Assembly: GCA_018970085.1 (NCBI GenBank)
Contig: JAGWXD010000013.1
Span: forward strand, 1-64,000
Source of the DNA: Cyanobacteria bacterium REEB459
GTDB lineage: Bacteria; Cyanobacteriota; Cyanobacteriia; Phormidesmidales; Phormidesmidaceae
Reading direction: 5' to 3'
DNA length: 64,000 nt
This document shows positions 56,760-64,000 of this stretch, one piece after another (positions within the stretch are counted from its first letter, which is position 1; every line of letters begins with the position of its first letter). A model generated the notes under the pieces. It was given only the letters and a program-made list of their open reading frames with translations. It ran no database searches and was not told where the DNA came from. Made by a program: the position numbers and the translations under genes.

Positions 56760-57335
56760 ACCAGTCTCCTTATTTGGGGATCTACTCAACCATACTGGGG
56801 CGAAAAATGTCAAAGATATCCTCATTATTTATGGTTCAAAACCAGGTAAGGATACCTATTCTATTTAGAGTCAAGTCTGCTAATCGGCAGAGGACCTGAA
56901 TTCCAAAAAAACAAAGATCTTTTGAAGTAGCGATCAGTTAAATTAAAGAGTCGCTGGGAGAGAGATTAAAGCTGAAATCAATAGGAAACCTCAATAATAT
57001 GAAGAAAACCAGGTTGCTTGATGCCCAATGAAAAATAATGAGGCGCCTTACCCCAGACGTATCTGCATTTAAATAGTCTGAGTTCCACAGAGAAAAACCA
57101 AGCCTTACGGAAAAAATAGTTTTAATTAAAGGTAGTCTAGGTTCCTAGGGTTATGCCCAGGTTAATCCTTGGTAAAGAGTCGTCCAATCCAACCCTGATT
57201 CGAGGTTGTAAAAGGACCCCATCCTTAGCGAAATAAATAAGACGAACCAGGTCTAGGGTTATCTTTGGGGTTGTTCTCTGGCTAGGTTTTGTGACCCTAG
57301 ACTACGGCTACAGCTCTGGTCAAGCCTAGCCAGTT

Positions 57336-57351
57336 TTGCTTAAGTAAGCAA
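57336..57351. promoter_or_regulatory. Palindrome upstream of the AsnC-type gene
   Basis: TTGCTTA-AG-TAAGCAA, perfect 7-bp arms with a 2-base spacer, 31 bases before TATAAT. Candidate operator, perhaps for autoregulation by the AsnC/Lrp-type protein. Confidence 0.4.
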
Positions 57352-57382
57352 GCGGTCTCCCACCGTTTTGGCTGGCCAGGGC

Positions 57383-57388
57383 TATAAT
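57383..57388 (+). promoter_or_regulatory. Candidate -10 element of the AsnC-type gene
   Basis: Perfect TATAAT about 100 bases before ATG 57490. No good -35 hexamer at standard distance, which would fit an activator-dependent promoter. Confidence 0.4.
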
Positions 57389-57409
57389 ACAACTCGAGAG
57401 CTGATTAAT

Positions 57410-57433
57410 TAGCTTGTCAAATAGCTTGTCAAA
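57410..57433. repeat. Perfect 12-bp tandem duplication
   Basis: TAGCTTGTCAAA occurs twice head to tail in the presumed 5' untranslated region of the AsnC-type gene. Confidence 0.9.
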
Positions 57434-57489
57434 AATTCTGCCAAAATGTCTTATTATTATCTTTCTATCTTTTCCCCTTGATTATTTCT

Positions 57490-57963
57490 ATGGAAACCCC
57501 TGACCAATCTACCTATCCCAGTGTGGATGAGCTAGACCTGAACATCATTAAGCTGATGAAGGTGAATGGGCGGATCAGTTACAAAGATGTTTCCACCCAC
57601 CTGGGGATTCCCGAGGCCACCGCTCGCTACCGGGTGCAGCGTCTGCTTGGTTCTGGGCTGATAAACATTGAAACCTGGGCTAATCCCAAGCGCCTGGGAC
57701 CGGTTCAGGCCGCCATTATGAATCTTTTTGTGGAGAATGGTCAGGTCAACTATGTGGCGACCCAACTGGCAAAAATGGAGGAGGTGCAGTTTTTATCCAT
57801 CGTTACGGGGGGGCACAACATAGTGGTAAACGTTACCTTTGGTGCCCAGGAAGACCTCCTCAGGTTTTACGACAAACTGGCCGCTATCAAGGGCATGATC
57901 CGCTACGAAACCCAAATTGTTAAGCGGCTGTTGAAGTCTCATTATGCCTACAGCTTCAACTAA
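57490..57963 (+). CDS. AsnC/Lrp-family transcriptional regulator
   Basis: A 157-residue regulator. The N-terminal AsnC-type helix-turn-helix (about 10-60, LDLNIIKLMKVNGRISYKDVSTHLGIPEATARYRVQRL in parts) is followed by a RAM-like ligand/dimer domain (about 75-150, with IVTGGHNIVVNVTFGAQ). Family members sense amino acids or related metabolites as octamers. ATG 57490 is preferred over TTG 57478. Long upstream region with a palindrome suggests complex control. Target genes are unknown. Confidence 0.85.
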   Translation: METPDQSTYPSVDELDLNIIKLMKVNGRISYKDVSTHLGIPEATARYRVQRLLGSGLINIETWANPKRLGPVQAAIMNLFVENGQVNYVATQLAKMEEVQFLSIVTGGHNIVVNVTFGAQEDLLRFYDKLAAIKGMIRYETQIVKRLLKSHYAYSFN

Positions 57964-58003
57964 TGCTGCCAGCCTAATCAAGCCATTCCTGGGAGGCTAA
58001 GGG

Positions 58004-58510
58004 ATGGAGCTAATTCGCCCCTGGCCAACTAGTCTTTTGGGGCTGGCTGCCTCAGGTATGATGACTGTGGCCGCAGCGGTGATAGGGCCGGCGCTGCAGG
58101 CAGCCGCCTCCGGTCCCCCTGTTCGAGTCTGCGCCTTTGACCCTACCCGGGGTTTACCCAACCCGTTGGGTATGAGAGCCTACGTAACCATTACCGAGGC
58201 CGAGGGAAATACGACTTTTTTGTTTGAACAATTTCCGGTCGTTGTTAGCCACGACGATCAGGTCGAGGTGGAGGCTACCCTGGCCCTAACTCGTCAGTTG
58301 GTCTTCTATGGAACCGCTTTAGAGCAAGCAAGGCAAATTATGCTGCGCCACCCCGGCTACTATGCAGAGCTGGTGGGCTACAGCGATGGAGAAGGCTTCG
58401 CCCCCCTGAATCGGGTCTTAACTTGCCGTTCTAACCCTCAATCTGGTCCTTACCCTTGGGGCCAGGGTTTGGGCTCGATAAGGTCGCTTCCCTGGGCACC
58501 CAGTCGCTAG
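58004..58510 (+). CDS. Conserved exported hypothetical protein
   Basis: A 168-residue protein with a signal peptide (about 1-33, ending QAAAS). The mature part includes VRVCAFDPTRG, TITEAEGNTTFLFEQFPVV and PGYYAELVGYSDG, which look like a conserved cyanobacterial family. Two cysteines could form a disulfide. The C-terminal 25 residues are Pro/Gly/Ser-rich. The function is unknown. It lies 40 bases after the AsnC-type gene and may be co-transcribed. Confidence 0.6.
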   Translation: MELIRPWPTSLLGLAASGMMTVAAAVIGPALQAAASGPPVRVCAFDPTRGLPNPLGMRAYVTITEAEGNTTFLFEQFPVVVSHDDQVEVEATLALTRQLVFYGTALEQARQIMLRHPGYYAELVGYSDGEGFAPLNRVLTCRSNPQSGPYPWGQGLGSIRSLPWAPSR

Positions 58511-58556
58511 TCCGGGGTGGATATTGCTGGCCCGACATATTGCCAGCTTGCCACCA

Positions 58557-61049
58557 TCAAGCCTTTGGGGATGCCGTTTTGGTATCTAGGGGGCCGCGGG
58601 TTACCCCTAGCTGGCTTTGCAGGTTGAGGCGGCGCCAGAGCTGGGAGCCAGTCATTTCTTCTGCCAACAATTGCTGATACTGGGCCACCATCTCAAGGAC
58701 TTGAGGGGGGGATTCTTGCAAAAATTCTAGCCGGAAATAGTGGGCTCCCGATTTAATCAGGCTTTGTAGGTACTCGGCTCCGGTTTGGGCAATTCCATTA
58801 AACACTGTGTTGCGACAACCGGCATCGGCCTGCAGTAGGTGGGTGGTGCCCACCCGATCGCGCAGGTACACCTGATGGCTTTCACAGGGTCGGCCACAGT
58901 CACGGAAATCCTTACCCTGGGACAGAAAGGCGCAGAAAACGCAATGTTCCATGTGGAACAGGGGCATGTGCTGGTGCAGAGTCACTTCAAACCAGTGGGG
59001 GGGAGCGGCGCTGAGCAAATCCTTGAGTTGATCGATATTGAGATCGTAGGAGGCGGTCAGGCGCTGAAGCCCGTAATGGTGTGTGAAGTAGTGAGCCGTC
59101 AAGGGGTTGGCCACATTCAAAGAAAAATCACCCCGGCAGGGCTGATCGGCAAAATAAACCAGGTGATCATAGTTACGCACCAGGTAGCCATCGGCTTGGG
59201 CCCCCTTGACCTGGTCCAGAATATAGTTTTCCAGAGGCTTACTAATGCGGGGAGGGGCCACCCATAGGGTTTGCTGGGGGTGGCGGCGGTGAGCCCGAAA
59301 CCAGGCCACCGCATCACCGTAGGTGGCAGGGTTTTCGGCCTCATAATAAATCGTCTCCAGATCGGTGGCCACCAGGGCTTCCAACTGGCGGCGCTGCCGC
59401 ACCAGGGCGGTGAGGACAGGCGACGGTGACGGCGTCAGGGGCGCTTCGGCGGGGACTTGTAGTTGGGCCAGACTGGCCTGGGGATAAATCTGCCATTGGC
59501 GGGGCTGGCAGCGCTGCTGGTAGAGTTCCTCCACCAGCGATCGCCGCATCTGGTTGAGTTCGCTGACGGGCAGCATCACCGATCCTGTCAGGCGGTTTTC
59601 CAGGGTGCCCAGTCGAAAGGGGCTGTTTCCCAGTCGGCCCAACTGCTGTCTCAGGCGATCTTCGCTCAGGGGCTGGGAATGGGCCGCCACCAGGGCAGAC
59701 TGGGAACTCACCCGGGCAATATGACCCGCCCCATCACGGGCGGTCACCGTCAGGGGCTGACCAGGCTCACCATCTACCTCCAGGTGTAGGAAGCGTTTAA
59801 ACCGGGGCTGATCGCCGCTGTAACTACGGCGCAGATCCCGCTCCAGAGCAGGATCGCTGGTTTTCCAAACCCGGTCCCCCACCTGGAGATGCTCTAGCTT
59901 GAGGTGTCGTCGGCCAAATTGCAACTGTACCTGATCACCGTGGTGGGTAACCTGGTAAATCCGCCCCCCTGCCTCTGGTGCCGCCGGATTGCCCGGGTCA
60001 AACACCACCCCATCCCCTGGTTTCACAGGGGCCTGGGGCTGAAGCCACACCCCCTCAGCGGTCAGCCGGCTGACCTGCCCCAGGTAGACTCCCCGCTTTT
60101 TGCCAAAGCGGCCATGTACCAGGGTCTGGTTATCAATACCCGATAACCAGCCAGAGGATAGGCCCCGGGAAAAGGCCATGGCCAGCTCGTAGCGATCGCT
60201 GGCGGTAGAGAGGGGTGTTGGGCCGGTCTGGCTGCTGCGATCAAGAGCTTGGCGATAAACCCGAGTCACACTGGCAACGTATTCCGGTGACTTGAGGCGA
60301 CCTTCAATTTTGAGGGACTGCACCCCAGCCTGGATCAATTCCCCCACCTGATCCAGGCCGCAGAGGTCCTGGGGACTCAGAAGATAGCGGCGATCGCCCA
60401 GGTCAAGGGTCTTACCATCAACGACCAGCTCGTAGGGCAGGCGACAGGCCTGGGCACATTCTCCCCGATTGGCCGATCTCCCCCCCAGGGCCTCGCTAGT
60501 CAGGCATTGGCCGGAGTAGGCCACACACAAGGCCCCGTGGACAAACACCTCCAGGGGTAGGCTGCTGTCCTGGGTTTGAAGCTGGGCCTGGATTCGGTTA
60601 ATCTCTTGAAGCGAACATTCCCGCGCCAATACCACCAGGTTACAGCCCAATTGTCGGGCAAAAGCCACCCCAGCCGCACTGGTAATGGTCATCTGGGTAG
60701 AGGCGTGGATGGGAAAGTCGGCGGAAAGATGGCGAATCAATCGACAAAGACCGATATCCTGGACAATGGCCCCATCGACACCCGCCGTAATCACTGTCCG
60801 CAGGTATTGCTCCGCCATGGCTAACTCGGCGGGAAACACTAGGGTATTGAGGGTGAGGTAACCTTTGACTCCCCGCCCATGGAGAAAGGCCATGAGCGGA
60901 GGTAAGTCGGCTTCTGTAAAGTTATCGGCCCGCAGGCGCGCATTGTAGCGATCAAGGCCAAAATAAATGGCATCGGCCCCATTCTCTACCGCTGCCCGAG
61001 CACAGTCCCAATTCCCGGCAGGTGCTAAAAGTTCTGGAATTCCAGCCAT
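58557..61049 (-). CDS. U32-family peptidase / RNA-hydroxylation-type protein
   Basis: A protein of about 830 residues of the peptidase U32 (collagenase-like) family. The N-terminal half (about 1-330) has IPELLAPAGNWDCARAAVENGADAIYFGL and the U32 cysteine signature VHGALCVAYSGQCLTSEALGGRSANRGECAQACR (written in parts). The C-terminal half has a DUF3656-like region and a second Cys cluster (HMEHCVFC, DCGRPCESH). Members of this family such as RlhA and TrhP act in RNA hydroxylation, so protease function is not certain. ATG 61049 is preferred over 61067. Confidence 0.82.
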   Translation of the reverse strand: MAGIPELLAPAGNWDCARAAVENGADAIYFGLDRYNARLRADNFTEADLPPLMAFLHGRGVKGYLTLNTLVFPAELAMAEQYLRTVITAGVDGAIVQDIGLCRLIRHLSADFPIHASTQMTITSAAGVAFARQLGCNLVVLARECSLQEINRIQAQLQTQDSSLPLEVFVHGALCVAYSGQCLTSEALGGRSANRGECAQACRLPYELVVDGKTLDLGDRRYLLSPQDLCGLDQVGELIQAGVQSLKIEGRLKSPEYVASVTRVYRQALDRSSQTGPTPLSTASDRYELAMAFSRGLSSGWLSGIDNQTLVHGRFGKKRGVYLGQVSRLTAEGVWLQPQAPVKPGDGVVFDPGNPAAPEAGGRIYQVTHHGDQVQLQFGRRHLKLEHLQVGDRVWKTSDPALERDLRRSYSGDQPRFKRFLHLEVDGEPGQPLTVTARDGAGHIARVSSQSALVAAHSQPLSEDRLRQQLGRLGNSPFRLGTLENRLTGSVMLPVSELNQMRRSLVEELYQQRCQPRQWQIYPQASLAQLQVPAEAPLTPSPSPVLTALVRQRRQLEALVATDLETIYYEAENPATYGDAVAWFRAHRRHPQQTLWVAPPRISKPLENYILDQVKGAQADGYLVRNYDHLVYFADQPCRGDFSLNVANPLTAHYFTHHYGLQRLTASYDLNIDQLKDLLSAAPPHWFEVTLHQHMPLFHMEHCVFCAFLSQGKDFRDCGRPCESHQVYLRDRVGTTHLLQADAGCRNTVFNGIAQTGAEYLQSLIKSGAHYFRLEFLQESPPQVLEMVAQYQQLLAEEMTGSQLWRRLNLQSQLGVTRGPLDTKTASPKA

Positions 61050-61261
61050 AGTCAACCAGAGAGTCACGGCTAAAGTATAACTCTAACCCCTTGGCTTGAA
61101 GCCCAGGTAGGCAGTAGACCGGGAACCCAGTCAGGCTTTACCAGAAGTAAGCTATAGCGTTTCCCCTTTGAGTGAAGTATAGACAAAGGGCGTAAGCCTC
61201 TTGTTAGCAGGGATACTGCATACTCCATTCGGTCAAGAATTGCTATATCTAAATACAGGCT

Positions 61262-62395
61262 TTAGATATAGGTTTGCAACACCCGAAGTACCGCCGCCAC
61301 CGCCTTTAGGGATGCGGTTTCATGGGGGGTATGGTACTCAGTGGTCGGAATTTGCAGGGTTGTACCGCTGATAGCGCCATCGGTAGCAGCAATCAAGCGT
61401 CCCATCTCGGTACGTCCCAGGGAGTAGGGCCGGGGCCGATGCTGATTTTGAGCTTCGATGTAGTCGTCTTTATAGCTGTAGGGAATGGCCAGATCGGCGC
61501 AGCGATCGGCCAGTTCCTGGGTGATGGCTGCAGCAAAGGTGGCACTGGCATCTTTACGACGCAGAGTAACCCACTGCTCGTCCGCCGCCTCGCGATTGTG
61601 GTAAGGACTGGTATCGAGGGCAACCACCCGCTGAGTCGCTAACCGATGGCGTTGGAACCAGGAAAGGGCATAGCGCCAGCTCCGGCCAGATTCTTCTTGG
61701 GCTGTGAACAGGGCTGTACCCTGAAAGCCACAACGAAATAAAAAGATAATCATGGCCGCACTGATGACGTTGTCAAGCTGGGCGGAAATGTAACCATCCT
61801 TAAATTGTAAGCGGTCTAAAAAAGAAACCGGCGTACCTGGTTGCAGGTGTTCTAGACCATTGACTTCGAAAATCAGGTTACGGCGCTCAGGACAAATATA
61901 GGAATGGGTAATTTGTCCCTGGCCTATGTAGGTACCGGTGTAGGGCAGGTGGGCTTGAACCCGCTGACCCTGAAAGCGATTTTCAATGGTATGAAGCATT
62001 TGCTCAGACACTGAGTCGCCGGTTAGCTCACTCTGATTGCCAGCGATAAAGGCGGCATACTGAAATTCGTTAGGGCCGGTACACAGTAGTCCGTGGCGAT
62101 CGATGTGGGCCGAGAGGATTAAATCTTGAGGACGACTGCCCTGGGCCACCAGCACCCCGTGGTAGTAGTTGATATTAACCCCAACTTCCTCCAGTTCTCG
62201 GCGCAACACTCTAAAGAAAGAATCTTCACTACCCACTACAGAGGGCTCTCGAATTAATAGTTGGAGAATTTCTAAAAATTCTGCCAGTTCACTAAGGTCT
62301 TCAGTAAAACCGGCAGGTTGCCCTGGAGAGACTGACCATGATTGATTTTGGGAAACCAATTGATCAACAATTAAACTCAGGGAAGTCATAGACAA
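61262..62395 (-). CDS. M42-like metallopeptidase
   Basis: A 377-residue protein resembling M42/M18-type aminopeptidases. Motifs that fit metal or active sites: LILSAHIDRHGLL (first metal His and Asp), QLDNVISAAMII, FTAQEESGRS (Glu pair), VALDTSPY (metal Asp), and TTEYHTPHETASLKAV (last His). The order and spacing match the family. It is expected to remove N-terminal residues from peptides in the cytoplasm. No operon partner. Confidence 0.75.
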   Translation of the reverse strand: MSMTSLSLIVDQLVSQNQSWSVSPGQPAGFTEDLSELAEFLEILQLLIREPSVVGSEDSFFRVLRRELEEVGVNINYYHGVLVAQGSRPQDLILSAHIDRHGLLCTGPNEFQYAAFIAGNQSELTGDSVSEQMLHTIENRFQGQRVQAHLPYTGTYIGQGQITHSYICPERRNLIFEVNGLEHLQPGTPVSFLDRLQFKDGYISAQLDNVISAAMIIFLFRCGFQGTALFTAQEESGRSWRYALSWFQRHRLATQRVVALDTSPYHNREAADEQWVTLRRKDASATFAAAITQELADRCADLAIPYSYKDDYIEAQNQHRPRPYSLGRTEMGRLIAATDGAISGTTLQIPTTEYHTPHETASLKAVAAVLRVLQTYI

Positions 62396-62599
62396 TTTCG
62401 CATACTATTAATCTTATTTTAAACTCTACACCCATAAGCCCAGGAATTTAGTGAATTGGGCTACAGTTTGCTGCCTCAGCAGCCAACGGCAGGCCCGAAA
62501 AGGAGGGGTTAAGACCGTTTAGTTAATCGCAGAGCTTTGACTAAGGCTCTATTATTAGTAAAAATCCTCAAAACCCCAGCAGAGAACCGGAGTATACTA

Positions 62600-62616
62600 A
62601 GGAGACTCTCTCTCCT
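62600..62616. promoter_or_regulatory. Inverted repeat before the Rrf2 gene
   Basis: AGGAGA-CTCTC-TCTCCT, perfect 6-bp arms, directly after a TATACT (-10-like, 62593-62598) and 17 bases before the GTG start. Candidate operator for autoregulation, or a structure masking the ribosome site. Confidence 0.35.
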
Positions 62617-62633
62617 ACCCATCTCTGCTGACT

Positions 62634-63068
62634 GTGGATTTGTCCTGTAAAATCGAATACGCTTTGCTGGCTTTGCTAGAGTTGAGCAGCTGTTACGCCA
62701 GCGGTGATCCCCTGCAAATACGCCAGATCTGTGCCAGACAAAGTATTCCCGATCGCTACTTGGAACAACTCCTGGCCACCCTACGGCGATCGGGCCTGGT
62801 GAAGAGCCAGCGGGGGGCTCGCGGGGGATATTTACTAGCCCGCGAACCCTGGTTGATTACCCTTTACGATGTGGTCAGCTGCATTGAGGGCTTTGATACC
62901 CAGTCAGAGGGGGCAAGACCTCTAGATACCCTTGAAGCCTCGGTGATTCAAGATGTCTGGGGGGAAGTCCGGCGGGGAGCTGAGCAGGTTCTGCAAAAGC
63001 ACACCCTCAAGGACCTCCTGGATCAACGCAATACCAAGCAGCAAGTCGATATCATGTACTACATTTAG
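62634..63068 (+). CDS. Rrf2-family transcriptional regulator
   Basis: A 144-residue winged-helix regulator of the Rrf2 family (GTG start). The N-terminus LSCKIEYALLALLELSSCYASGDPLQIRQI and the wing RGARGGYLLA are typical. The three cluster-binding cysteines of IscR are not present in the usual order, so it is more like CymR, which controls cysteine metabolism with CysK. It lies nine bases before cysK, supporting that reading. Confidence 0.85.
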   Translation: MDLSCKIEYALLALLELSSCYASGDPLQIRQICARQSIPDRYLEQLLATLRRSGLVKSQRGARGGYLLAREPWLITLYDVVSCIEGFDTQSEGARPLDTLEASVIQDVWGEVRRGAEQVLQKHTLKDLLDQRNTKQQVDIMYYI

Positions 63069-63077
63069 GCTAAATCC

Positions 63078-64000
63078 ATGCGCATTGCCAATAACGTCAC
63101 CCAACTGATTGGTCATACTCCCCTGGTGCAGCTTAATCGCATTCCCCAGGCGGAACGGTGCAAGGCTCGCCTGGTGCTGAAACTGGAGGGCCTTAACCCC
63201 TCTGCCTCGGTTAAGGATCGCATCGGCATTAACATGATCGAAGCGGCGGAAGCCCAGGGGCTGATTACCCCCGGCAAAACCACTCTGGTAGAGCCGACCT
63301 CTGGCAATACGGGCATTGCCTTGGCTATGGCCGCTGCGGCTAAGGGCTATCGCTTAATTTTAACCATGCCCGAAACCATGAGTGCTGAACGCCGGGCTAT
63401 GTTGCGGGCCTACGGGGCTGAACTGGAGCTGACCCCAGGCATAGCCGGCATGGGAGGATGTATTCAACGGGCTCAGGAAATTTTAGATAGCCTCACCGAT
63501 GCCTATATGCTGCAACAGTTTCGTAACCCCGCTAACCCCGACATCCACAGGCGTACTACCGCCGAGGAAATCTGGGCTGATACCGATGGCCAGGTGGATA
63601 TGCTGGTAGCCGGGGTGGGTACGGGGGGAACCATTACCGGTGTAGCAGAAGTCCTGAAGGAACGCAAACCCTCCTTTCGGGCGATCGCCGTGGAACCGGT
63701 AAATAGCCCGGTGCTCTCTGGAGGCCGCCCTGGTTCCCATAAAATTCAAGGCATTGGGGCAGGGTTTATTCCTGAGGTGTTAAAGGTTGATTTAATTGAC
63801 GAGGTTATTCAAGTGACCGACGAAGATGCGATCGCCTACGGCCGTCGCCTGGCTCGCGAAGAGGGCTTACTATCGGGTATTTCTACCGGAGCGGCCGTGA
63901 AAGCGGCAGTAGAAGTGGCCAAACGCCCTGAGGCTGAAGGTCAATTGATTGTGGTGATTCAACCCAGCTTTGGAGAGCGCTATTTAAGTACGCCCCTATT
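63078..64000 (+). CDS. cysK: Cysteine synthase A (3' end beyond the window)
   Basis: The window holds the first 307 codons. O-acetylserine sulfhydrylase makes cysteine from O-acetylserine and sulfide with PLP. Seen: the PLP lysine in [11 protein letters not shown] (about residue 46), the substrate loop [10 protein letters not shown], the phosphate loop [10 protein letters not shown], and [11 protein letters not shown]. The frame stays open to the last base, so the gene is cut by the window edge and not truncated in nature. It follows the Rrf2 gene on the same strand. Confidence 0.95.
   Translation, partial: MRIANNVTQLIGHTPLVQLNRIPQAERCKARLVLKLEGLNPSASVKDRIGINMIEAAEAQGLITPGKTTLVEPTSGNTGIALAMAAAAKGYRLILTMPETMSAERRAMLRAYGAELELTPGIAGMGGCIQRAQEILDSLTDAYMLQQFRNPANPDIHRRTTAEEIWADTDGQVDMLVAGVGTGGTITGVAEVLKERKPSFRAIAVEPVNSPVLSGGRPGSHKIQGIGAGFIPEVLKVDLIDEVIQVTDEDAIAYGRRLAREEGLLSGISTGAAVKAAVEVAKRPEAEGQLIVVIQPSFGERYLSTPL

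Larger units (their letters stand above)
56760..57489. other. Long intergenic region upstream of the AsnC-type regulator
   Basis: No gene is visible in 730 bases, which are AT-rich in the left half. Elements seen: a 9-bp inverted repeat GTCTAGGGT/ACCCTAGAC (57251-57259 and 57294-57302), a palindrome at 57336-57351, TATAAT at 57383-57388 and a 12-bp tandem duplication at 57410-57433. The left part probably carries the promoter of the phosphoesterase gene on the minus strand. An unannotated small RNA is possible but not shown. Confidence 0.45.

Noticed and set aside
1-64000. CRISPR array, tRNA or rRNA genes
   Set aside because: No regular direct repeats with unique spacers were found, and no T-loop-like GTTCGA-type cloverleaf was seen in any intergenic region. 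The tandem repeats present have only two to four copies without spacers.

Overview
The window is a 64 kb stretch of a cyanobacterial chromosome. The evidence is direct: photosynthesis genes (ycf3, a CyanoP-type PsbP, a high-light-inducible protein, Ycf49), a ferredoxin:thioredoxin reductase catalytic chain, the cyanobacterial sufR / sufBCDS locus, opcA-zwf, and many copies of the HIP1 octamer GCGATCGC spread through coding and non-coding DNA. The composition is fairly GC-rich. I cannot name a genus from sequence alone. I found no rRNA, tRNA or CRISPR array.

Layout. 0.1-0.5 kb: gene debris (a CmcJ/NvfI-like oxygenase fragment). 0.8-4.7 kb: beta-carbonic anhydrase, periplasmic rhodanese, a small di-iron hydroxylase and an orphan sulfate-binding protein. 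4.8-7.6 kb: a TonB-like protein, ExbB, ExbD and a DUF202 protein in one run. 7.9-18.5 kb: housekeeping genes (SPFH protein, GatC, Ycf3, a fused oligopeptide ABC ATPase, an alpha/beta hydrolase, Upp, a MacB-type permease, a sulfatase-fold protein, Maf, CyanoP, L9, a LapA-domain protein). 18.5-24.5 kb: an accessory island with a PatG-like oxidase/subtilase gene broken by a frameshift, a nucleotidyltransferase-like gene, a Uma2 nuclease, an eroded HNH nuclease with its partner, a transposase stub and low-complexity repeats. 24.6-32.5 kb: an ABC exporter, FtsH, a PabC-like enzyme, OpcA and G6PDH, all on the minus strand. 33.2-39.5 kb: divergent sufR versus ftrC-sufB-sufC-sufD-sufS, with two perfect SufR operators between them. 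39.6-48.8 kb: CsaB-like transferase, Ycf49 and DUF3593 proteins, a TPR protein, MATE, GDPD, HAD, a membrane protein, HLIP, TlyA and a potassium channel with a zinc-ribbon tail. 48.9-51.7 kb: znuA-znuC-znuB behind a Zur-like box. 51.9-64 kb: MetH, a metallophosphoesterase, an AsnC/Lrp regulator, a U32 peptidase, an M42-like peptidase, an Rrf2 regulator and a cysK cut by the window edge.

How genes work together. Sulfur and Fe-S metabolism recurs: sulfate-binding protein and rhodanese on the left, SUF assembly with thioredoxin reduction in the middle, and cysteine synthase with an Rrf2 regulator plus methionine synthase on the right. Metal handling appears in the Tol/Ton-type energising module and the zinc importer; MetH has a predicted zinc site. 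OpcA and Zwf form the oxidative pentose phosphate entry point.

The most unusual items are the split PatG-like gene with no visible precursor peptide, the TonB-like protein whose C-terminus looks like two copies of a non-canonical domain, the sulfatase-fold protein with Thr in place of the formylglycine Cys/Ser, and a recurring pattern of exact short tandem duplications, mostly between genes.
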